Positions 1-4,868 of a stretch of DNA of 35,408 nt are shown one piece after another. A program made the translations under genes and the position numbers. Position 1 is the first letter of the stretch; every line of letters starts with the position of its first letter. The notes below the pieces were generated by a model that saw only the letters and a list, made by a program, of their open reading frames with translations, made no database searches and had not been told where the DNA came from. The DNA is from an uncultured Verrucomicrobia subdivision 3 bacterium (GTDB taxonomy: Bacteria > Verrucomicrobiota > Verrucomicrobiia > Limisphaerales > UBA11358), in NCBI GenBank assembly GCA_903895255.1, contig CAITTG010000115.1:1-35408 (forward strand), written 5' to 3'.

Positions 1-75
1 CGTGAAGCCGCCGGCGAGCACCGGGGCAGCAGGGGTAAGAACGAGAGCGGGTGTGGTTTTAGTTGGTTTTTTCAT
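1..75 (-). CDS. N-terminal fragment of an unknown protein (runs off the window)
   Basis: An ATG at 73-75 on the minus strand opens a frame of 25 codons that continues past base 1. The visible residues start MKKPTKTTPALVL and go on with an Ala/Pro/Val-rich stretch, which resembles a basic N-terminus followed by a short hydrophobic secretion signal. No clear Shine-Dalgarno sequence is visible, and a hairpin (76-119) directly abuts the start codon. It is the first gene beyond the last cassette core site and may be the resident chromosomal gene next to the array. No family can be named from so little sequence. Confidence 0.4.
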   Translation of the reverse strand, partial: MKKPTKTTPALVLTPAAPVLAGGFT

Positions 76-119
76 AGGCAGAGGATTGTAACCCAGTAAC
101 GGACACTGGGCCTCTGCCT
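76..119. other. Bulged hairpin abutting a start codon
   Basis: The arms AGGCAGAGG (76-84) and CCTCTGCCT (111-119) are perfect complements. Inside them CCCAGT (92-97) pairs with ACTGGG (105-110). A 7-nt bulge (85-91) and a 7-nt loop (98-104) complete the structure. It lies between the last cassette core site and the ATG of the leftmost gene. It could be a terminator for the cassette array, a leader structure, or a degenerate recombination site. No T-run follows on the minus strand. Confidence 0.5.
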
Positions 120-156
120 TCTCATTCTATCTGGTTAGGCCGCATGGTAAATTCTC

Positions 157-465
157 TCATGAATGAGCTAAATAAGGTAACGTCAAAAAACCAAAGAGAA
201 ATAATGCCGCGATGAATCCGCACGTCGAAAGATAAGCTCGGCGTGGCCCTACCGAATGCTGGATCATCGCGCCGGGCACCAAAACTATAAAGCACAAAAA
301 GTAGCCCGCCACCACAATGAAAACCAGGTCTCCACCATTGTCCATCCGATAACCGACGATGCCTCGCTTTAACGCAAGCATCAACCATCCGCCAGGCACG
401 AACACCTTGAATGGCAATAAAAATAGTGCAAACCACTCACTGCCGGATGCTGGTATCATCTTCAT
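157..465 (-). CDS. Small integral membrane protein (cassette ORF)
   Basis: About 102 aa when started at the ATG at 463-465 (MKMIPASGSEW). That start lies 13 bp inside the conserved core GTTAGGC; an in-frame start at 501 would run back through the recombination site and is unlikely. Hydrophobic stretches suggest three membrane segments: around WFALFLLPFKVFV, around LVFIVVAGYFLCFIVLV, and a C-terminal one around CGFIAALFLFGFLTL. The ORF nearly fills its cassette, with its stop 17 bp before the next core site. No Shine-Dalgarno is seen. No family is recognised. A small unknown membrane protein is typical cassette cargo. Confidence 0.6.
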   Translation of the reverse strand: MKMIPASGSEWFALFLLPFKVFVPGGWLMLALKRGIVGYRMDNGGDLVFIVVAGYFLCFIVLVPGAMIQHSVGPRRAYLSTCGFIAALFLFGFLTLPYLAHS

Positions 466-477
466 GGTGCGAATGTG

Positions 478-585
478 GCCTAACGTGGAAAGCTGAGCCA
501 ACGCCGACTCGCGACGTGAACCGTCCCGCAGAGCGGGACGGAACGGCCAGCGCCAACGGCGGTTGGCTCCGGGGACAGGTTAGGC
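478..585 (-). repeat. attC-like recombination site
   Basis: The outer boxes GCCTAAC (478-484) and GTTAGGC (579-585) are perfect inverted copies. The inverted match extends outward to 12 bp (473-484 and 579-590). Inner boxes AGCCAACGCCG (496-506) and CGGCGGTTGGCT (557-568) pair with one extra unpaired G, the kind of extrahelical base known in folded attC sites. The middle contains a perfect hairpin, CCGTCCCGC (521-529) with GCGGGACGG (533-541). The spacers (about 10-11 nt) are longer than in classical attC sites. Read on the minus strand, it ends the first cassette and opens the second. Confidence 0.75.
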
Positions 586-604
586 CACATGGTCATATCT
601 CAAA

Positions 605-820
605 TCAAGTATGGCGAGCCTCAACCTGCTGGCACTGCTCGCATCTTCCGTCAGCGTCTAACTCCATAATCGGAAACATTTCCTCAAACCGAACCTTCGG
701 AACATCAACCGGCGTCTCTGGCTTCCGGCCATACGCGAGACAAGCTGAACACTGCACGATCCACTTCTGGCATCGCTTGTCGCGCAAAAACCAATCAAGT
801 GTTCTGGTCTCGGTTTTCAT
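605..820 (-). CDS. Small cysteine-rich, zinc-ribbon-like protein (cassette ORF)
   Basis: 71 aa from the ATG at 818-820, which lies 15 bp inside the cassette core GTTAGGC (836-842). Cysteines occur as RDKRCQKW, then a CSAC pair, and near the C-terminus a CEQC pair. The two CxxC knuckles about 35 residues apart are what a small zinc ribbon would show. Trp and Arg/Lys residues between them suggest a folded, possibly nucleic-acid-binding domain. The gene has no obvious Shine-Dalgarno and would rely on the promoter at 889-917. No named family is recognised; zinc binding is an inference from cysteine spacing only. Confidence 0.6.
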   Translation of the reverse strand: MKTETRTLDWFLRDKRCQKWIVQCSACLAYGRKPETPVDVPKVRFEEMFPIMELDADGRCEQCQQVEARHT

Positions 821-835
821 AGACGTGCGAATGTG

Positions 836-842
836 GCCTAAC
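836..842 (-). other. First cassette core site (attI-like junction)
   Basis: GTTAGGC on the minus strand at the start of the first cassette. The 18-nt start GTTAGGCCACATTCGCAC is shared with the next cassette start (484 downward). No GCCTAAC partner box lies upstream (to about 960), so this junction is not a full attC. It is what an attI site, or an attC that lost its other half, would look like. Confidence 0.55.
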
Positions 843-888
843 AGGGATTCGACCGCATATCGCGTTTAATCTGGTTCGCCATGGGGCG

Positions 889-917
889 ACGATATTTCGG
901 ACTTTCATGACTGTCAA
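889..917 (-). promoter_or_regulatory. Sigma70-type promoter reading into the cassette array
   Basis: The minus strand reads TTGACA (912-917), a 17-nt spacer, then TATCGT (889-894). The -35 box is a full consensus match and the -10 box keeps TAT..T. The predicted start near 882 lies about 40 bp before the first core site, the position expected of an integron cassette promoter (Pc). There is no other gene between it and the array. Confidence 0.55.
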
Positions 918-970
918 GCATGGCTCATGCCTGGTTGCCGGTGAATATTGAGCCGGGAAAATCCGCCGGC

Positions 971-2345
971 GGAGGGGGCAAAGGGGCGGGCATTTCAAAT
1001 TAGAAATTTCAGATTTCACAGGGGGCGGGGCGGGGATTTAATCAGAAACTCCTCACGTCGTTTCCTACGAGATCAGGGGAGACGGTTTGGATTTCTGATA
1101 ACCATCGAGATTTGCAGGTCCATCCGTTGGGTAAACGCTTCCCCTCACCCCTACCCTCTCCCGCGGGGAGAGGGGGAATAATCGGCCGACTCACCACTAT
1201 TCAATGATGCCAGTGATAAAATGGCGGACAGCCAAAGCGCCAGAGGGCGGCCGCACTCCAGGACGCTATCGCGCCGTACTGAGGCGGTCAGCATGACCAG
1301 ACTGGCTTGCGGAGGGTTAATATCAAGCTTCGAAAGACGACGCCGGGGAGGGATGCGCACGTCTTTCGGCGGGCTGAAGCCTCACGGCTACCGTCGAAAT
1401 TTCGCTCCGCGACGGGGAGGGCAAAGGGGCGCGCATTTCAAATTGGAAATTTCAGATTTCACACGGGGCGGGGCGGGATTTGATCAGAAACTACTCAGAG
1501 CCTGTCTGAAAATTGAAAAGGGTCCTGCGGCAAGGGATTTTGGCTGTGGACGAGGCGGCGAGGTCCGCGCATCCCCACGGCGGGCTGTCAGGGCCGAGCC
1601 AACGAAGTCCACGGGCAAAAGACCTGCCGCCCGGAGGGTTTTCGCGGCAAGGCTGGTCTGGCGGCGTTGCTCCTCGCTTACAGACCCATAAAGGGTATGC
1701 GCGCTCGTCGCGCCTTGCCAGACCAGCCTTGCCACGAAAACAGGACCCTTTTGAATTTTCAGACAGGCTCTTACATCGTTTCCTACGAGATCAGGGGGGA
1801 CGGTTTGGAGAGTGTCCGGGCCAGGGACGCGACCGGACGTTGCTGCCAATGAACCATTCCAGATTTCTGATAACCATCGAGGTTTGCAGGTCCATCCGTT
1901 GGGGTAAACGCTTTCCCCTCACCCCTACCCTCTCCCTCGGGGAGAGGGGGAATAATCGGCCGACGCTCTGCTGTTCAATGATGCCAGTGATGGGATGGCG
2001 GACAGCCAAAGCGCCAGAGGGCGGGCGCACTCCAGGACGCTATCGCGCGGTACTGAGTTGGTTAGCGCGACCAGGCTGGCTGGCAGAGGGTTAATATCAA
2101 GCGTCGCGACGCGACGCCGGGGAGGGATGCGCACGTCTTTCGGCGGGCTGAAGCCACACGGCTACCTTCAAAAAGTCGCTCTGCGACGGGGAGGGCAAAG
2201 GGGCGGGCATTTCAAATTGGAAATTTCAGATTTCACAGGAGGCGGGGCGGGGATTTAATCAGAAACTCCTTACGTCGTTTCCTACGAGATCAGGGAAGAC
2301 GGTTTGGTTAGCATATGGGCCCGTGGGGTGATGGGACGTTGCTGC
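971..2345. repeat. Three diverged copies of a long dispersed repeat
   Basis: The unit opens with GGGCAAAGGGGCG followed by the ATTTCAAATT/AAATTTCAGATTTCA block. Copies begin near 974, 1417 and 2191. Shared later landmarks are a TCCTACGAGATCAGGG block (about 1060, 1776, 2278), a CCTCTCCC/GGGAGAGGG hairpin (about 1153, 1928), a GGACAGCCAAAGCGCC block (about 1225, 1998) and a GATGCGCACGTCTTTCGG block (about 1352, 2126). The first copy lacks about 55 nt present in the second. The third stops near 2345. ORFs predicted here are repeat-derived: the same reading frame appears in two copies, and no start, RBS or protein family supports them. No gene is seen in 843-2400. Confidence 0.8.
1498..1770. mobile_element. 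MITE-like element inserted in the second repeat copy
   Basis: The ends are inverted copies of about 30 bp that begin GAGCCTGTCTGAAAATT and run into an AAAGGGTCCTG block, with one mismatch. A second inverted pair inside (GGCAAGGCTGGTCTGGC around 1649-1665 and its complement around 1715-1731) gives a long hairpin. Flanks are TCA on the left and TTA on the right, an imperfect 3-bp duplication. The sister repeat copies are uninterrupted at the same spot, so this is an insertion. It contains no transposase ORF and would need one in trans. The GAGCCTGT end and TNA-like target resemble IS5-group elements; that assignment is an inference. Confidence 0.7.
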
Positions 2346-2400
2346 GCCCGGGACGGGCGCACTCCAAAGACTCGCGCAACTGGCCCTCACGGGGGCGTTT

Positions 2401-2595
2401 TTAACCCGGCTGGCCGGATTCCAAGTCATACAACATGCGACAGAGGTGGTCCATTTCGCCCCGCTCCACCACTTGGGAGGGGGTTGAACCATCAAAGGCG
2501 GCATTGGGTGTTTTCAGCCAGGGCCCCACCTGCGCGGGCGGCATAAACCGCTTTAGCGCGTCCAAGAGACGATCCCTGCCTTCTTCATGCCTCAT
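2401..2595 (-). CDS. Stand-alone DUF2384 (MbcA/ParS toxin-binding) domain protein
   Basis: 64 aa from the ATG at 2593-2595, which has GAGGGCGG just upstream; an earlier in-frame ATG at 2637 would overlap the neighbouring gene. The core reads WLKTPNAAFDGSTPSQVVERG, then a helix ending DLESG. This is the W..P...F.G..P....G pattern of the DUF2384 domain that binds RES-type toxins in Xre/MbcA antitoxins. The N-terminal DNA-binding half of the family is missing and there is no RES toxin beside it. It is either a truncated antitoxin left next to the repeat block or one of the short single-domain members. A complete RES/Xre pair lies at 31408-32342. Confidence 0.55.
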   Translation of the reverse strand: MRHEEGRDRLLDALKRFMPPAQVGPWLKTPNAAFDGSTPSQVVERGEMDHLCRMLYDLESGQPG

Positions 2596-2623
2596 TCCGC
2601 CCTCTTCATTCTGCCTGGTGCCC

Positions 2624-3130
2624 TTACGCCGTGGCACCGAGCTGCAACCGCGCGTCCGTTTCCAGCATGGCCTTCAAATTGGCCCAGTGGGCCTCGTTCA
2701 TGCCGTTGAAGGCGTTGAGGTAGAGCGCCACGGTTTCGGCGGGATATTTAGACAGCAGCAGTTCCACGGCGGCTTTCAACTGGTCGTCCGGCACGCTGGG
2801 CGGGAGGTTTTCCACCACGCCCTTGTCATGCGGCAGGCTAAGGGCGTTCAGGAAGTCCACGAGCATGGCGTTTTGCTTTTGCATGAGCCAGGCGCGGAGC
2901 AGGCTGGCGGAAATCATTTCGGAGCCGGGTTTGGCGAGACTGGCCATCATCAGGGCATGGCGCTGGAGCCGGGGCTGGCGTTCCAGAAAGACCGGGCGCA
3001 GCTTGCGGGCCTCGGCCACGGCGTTCATGGTGGCCTTGTAGGTGGGTTTGTCGGACTCAAAAATGTAGCCGAGAATCTCATTCGCCAGCGCGGGCGACAT
3101 GAAGCCGAAAAGTTCGTGGGAGGTTAACAT
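2624..3130 (-). CDS. Unknown helical protein downstream of lpxI
   Basis: 168 aa, starting MLTSHELFGFMSPALANEIL. It is rich in Ala, Leu, Lys and Glu with regularly spaced hydrophobic residues, so mostly alpha-helical. There is no signal peptide, no membrane segment and no cysteine motif. It starts 18 bp after the lpxI stop on the same strand, so the two are probably cotranscribed. I do not recognise the family. The position suggests a possible link to envelope biogenesis, but nothing in the protein itself shows that. Confidence 0.7.
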   Translation of the reverse strand: MLTSHELFGFMSPALANEILGYIFESDKPTYKATMNAVAEARKLRPVFLERQPRLQRHALMMASLAKPGSEMISASLLRAWLMQKQNAMLVDFLNALSLPHDKGVVENLPPSVPDDQLKAAVELLLSKYPAETVALYLNAFNGMNEAHWANLKAMLETDARLQLGATA

Positions 3131-3148
3131 GTTGGTGAATTGATGTGC

Positions 3149-3967
3149 TTAAACGGTTACGACGGAAATTTTGTGTTTTTTGGCGAGCTGGGCGCAGGTC
3201 TCGGCTTCCAGCAGGAGGGTTTTGCCGGGTTCCAGGGCCAGCACATTGATGCCGGCCTCGGCGCACGTTTGCAGCGTCCGGGACCCCAGGCAGGGAATGT
3301 CAAAGCGCAGGTCGTGCTTTTCGCGCGCGACCTTCACGGCCACCGCGCCGCCGGATTTGCCGGCCAGTTCGCCGCCCCGGGCGAGGCACTTGTCGGTGCC
3401 CTCAAAGCCTTCCACGGCGAGGACGGTGCCCTTCTTGACCACGACGATCTGGCCGATTTCGAGGCGGGAGACTTCCTTGGCAATGCGATGGCCGAACGCG
3501 ACGTCCTCGCGTTGTTCAGCGGACAATTTGGGACCCAGTTGAAAGCCGTCCGCCGGCATGAGGGGCTTCAGGTAGGGGGTGGCGTTGATGAGCGTCACGC
3601 CGTCCTTTTGCAATTCATCGGCGATGGCGCCAAATATGGTGTGGGCGTTCTTTTCCTTGAGCCGGAAGACCAAGGCCATGGCGCGTAAATCGGGTCGGAA
3701 ATCAAACAGGTTTTTCGGGGCGATCTGGCCCACCATGACGCATTCCTTGACGCCCCGGTCGGTGAAGACGGAGATCATTTTGGCGAGCTGCCCGACGCGG
3801 AGCCAGACGATGTCATCCACCAACTTGGCCAGCGCGGGGTCGGTCTCATTTTCAAACGCGGCCACGACGAGGCGGCGCACGCCGGCGGCCCGCGCGAGCC
3901 GGGCAAATTCCAGCGGCAGCGTGCGGTTTCCGGCAATGATGCCGAGCGTGTCAGGTACGGTTTCCAT
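3149..3967 (-). CDS. lpxI: UDP-2,3-diacylglucosamine pyrophosphatase LpxI
   Basis: 272 aa, the usual length for LpxI (DUF1009). LpxI hydrolyses UDP-2,3-diacylglucosamine to lipid X and UMP in lipid A synthesis, replacing LpxH in many non-gammaproteobacteria. Family features seen are the N-terminal LGIIAGNRTLPLEFA segment, VMVGQIAPKNLF in the middle, and in the C-terminal domain VVKKGTVLAVEGFEGTD, followed by KHDLRFDIPCLG, which holds conserved Asp residues. The ATG at 3965-3967 is the only good start. The 168-aa unknown gene follows by 18 bp. The presence of lpxI implies an outer membrane with lipid A. Confidence 0.92.
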   Translation of the reverse strand: METVPDTLGIIAGNRTLPLEFARLARAAGVRRLVVAAFENETDPALAKLVDDIVWLRVGQLAKMISVFTDRGVKECVMVGQIAPKNLFDFRPDLRAMALVFRLKEKNAHTIFGAIADELQKDGVTLINATPYLKPLMPADGFQLGPKLSAEQREDVAFGHRIAKEVSRLEIGQIVVVKKGTVLAVEGFEGTDKCLARGGELAGKSGGAVAVKVAREKHDLRFDIPCLGSRTLQTCAEAGINVLALEPGKTLLLEAETCAQLAKKHKISVVTV

Positions 3968-4130
3968 TAAATATGGGCGGCCAGCATAGCAAAGGTTAGC
4001 CTAAAAGCCAGCCTGCGATTGAGGCGTTTGCTTCGCAAAGTTGGGGACCACTGCTTTGCCCCGGAGGGGCTTTGGATATTATCCGGGGGCAAGCTTGGCG
4101 CCGCCCCCCGTAATGAGCCGGAAATTGTCC

Positions 4131-4147
4131 GCGCCCCGGCGGGGCGC
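4131..4147. other. GC-rich hairpin in the lpxI-higA gap
   Basis: GCGCCCC (4131-4137) and GGGGCGC (4141-4147) form a perfect 7-bp stem with a 3-nt loop. It lies between the higA stop and the lpxI start, downstream of higA on the minus strand, so it could end higBA transcripts. No T-run follows, so Rho-independent termination is uncertain. A similar CCCC/GGGG stem occurs at about 4058-4071. Confidence 0.35.
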
Positions 4148-4201
4148 TGGGAAGGTGCTAGTCACTTTAGCCAAAAACCCACCATCAACATCCCTGTCCG
4201 T

Positions 4202-4504
4202 TCACGCGGCCACCAGGGTTTTCACTTCGAGCGCGAGCCGCTTGCCGAGCCGGGCTTGCTCCACTTCGAGATCAAAATGGGTTTGCAGGTTGAGCCAGAA
4301 CTGCGGGGCCATGTTGAAATACCGTCCGAACCGCAGGGCGGTGTCGGCGGTGATGGCCCGCTGGCCTTTGACAATCTCATTGATGCGGCGCGGCGGCACG
4401 CCGATGTCTTTGGCCACGCGATACTGGCTCAAGCCCAGGGGTTTGAGGAAATCTTCCAGGAGAATTTCGCCCGGTGTGATATTGGCCAGCAGTTTGCTTT
4501 TCAT
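4202..4504 (-). CDS. higA: HigA-type XRE antitoxin
   Basis: 100 aa, the normal size for HigA. The helix-turn-helix lies around residues 23-50 (LGLSQYRVAKDIGVPPRRINEIVKG), preceded by the family's TPGEILLEDFLKPLG opening. The C-terminal part (FNMAPQFWLNLQTHFDLE) is typical of HigA antitoxins. The protein would neutralise HigB and repress its own operon. It starts 6 bp after the higB stop, the standard toxin-first order. Because the toxin gene carries a nonsense codon, this antitoxin may now be an orphan repressor. Confidence 0.92.
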   Translation of the reverse strand: MKSKLLANITPGEILLEDFLKPLGLSQYRVAKDIGVPPRRINEIVKGQRAITADTALRFGRYFNMAPQFWLNLQTHFDLEVEQARLGKRLALEVKTLVAA

Positions 4505-4510
4505 GATGGT

Positions 4511-4789
4511 TTAGTGGTAGTCCACAATTTCCACGTCATAGGCGCCCGCATCCCAGCGGAAACAAATACGCCATTGATCGTTGATGCGAATGCTATGCTG
4601 GCCTGCCCTTCCGCCTTTCAAGGCTTCCAGCCGGTTGCCGGGCGGAACAGCCAGGTCCTAAAATCGAGTCACCGCGTGCAATTGCAACAGTTTGCGTCGC
4701 GCCGTTCGCTGAATGTCCGGCGGTAAATGCCGGGCCATCTGCGCATGAAAAATCTTTTCGGTTTCCGCGCAAGCGAAACTCGCAATCAT
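4511..4789 (-). pseudogene. higB: HigB mRNA-interferase toxin, broken by an internal stop
   Basis: From the ATG at 4787-4789 the frame reads MIASFACAETEKIF and runs 93 codons to the TAA at 4511-4513. One in-frame TAG sits at codon 44 (4658-4660). Past that stop the frame continues with the conserved HigB sequence [16 protein letters not shown], then [17 protein letters not shown]. That half carries the Arg/Tyr-rich RelE-fold active region, so the product would be inactive if the stop holds. The family usually has Glu or Asp at the stop position, so a single G-to-T change (GAG to TAG) is the simplest explanation. The rest is intact, suggesting recent inactivation, suppression or a sequencing error. 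Confidence 0.88.
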
Positions 4790-4799
4790 TGCGCCAACC

Positions 4800-4828
4800 A
4801 TAGTAACGCATGGCGTTATTAACGTCAA
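4800..4828 (-). promoter_or_regulatory. higBA promoter
   Basis: The minus strand reads TTGACG (4823-4828), a 17-nt spacer, then TACTAT (4800-4805). The predicted start is a few bases before the higB ATG at 4789, so the leader is very short. The -35 box overlaps a palindrome (4819-4835) that would suit HigA autorepression. Confidence 0.6.
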
Positions 4829-4835
4829 GCGTTAA
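4819..4835. promoter_or_regulatory. Palindromic operator candidate for HigA
   Basis: TTAACG (4819-4824) and CGTTAA (4830-4835) are perfect inverted halves with a 5-nt spacer. The site covers the -35 box of the higBA promoter. HigA-family antitoxins repress through such short inverted repeats; assignment to HigA is an inference from position. Confidence 0.5.
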
Positions 4836-4868
4836 GGCGGGCTCTTTTGTTAAAATCAGGACCGCGGC

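Larger units (their letters stand above)
134..842 (-). mobile_element. Integron-like gene cassette array without visible integrase
   Basis: On the minus strand the order is GTTAGGC core (836-842), a 71-aa ORF, an attC-like site (478-585), a roughly 102-aa ORF, and a final GCCTAAC core (134-140). GTTRRRY/RYYYAAC core sites flanking single small ORFs are the defining layout of integron cassettes. Both cassette starts share GTTAGGCCACATTCGCAC, and both cassette ends share CCATG(T/C)GGCCTAAC. With recombination at G|TT, the first cassette would span about 484-841 (358 bp). No tyrosine-recombinase ORF with integrase motifs is found in the window, so this looks like an orphan array (CALIN) or the tail of a larger integron outside it. 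The partner of the last core site appears lost. Confidence 0.75.

Noticed and set aside
843..860. tRNA T-arm-like sequence (GGTCGAATCC on the minus strand)
   Set aside because: The T-loop is one base short and no acceptor, D or anticodon arms surround it.
411..869. 152-codon plus-strand ORF across the cassette region
   Set aside because: It runs through the attC-like site and opposite both cassette ORFs, and its product resembles no protein.
1151..2258. Paired similar ORFs in the repeat region (1151-1360 and 1925-2134; 1221-1691 and 1995-2258)
   Set aside because: They resemble each other only because the DNA repeat is duplicated; Arg/Ser-rich composition and no start signals argue against real genes.
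971..2345. CRISPR array
   Set aside because: The repeat units are hundreds of bases long and there are no short regular repeats with unique spacers or cas genes.
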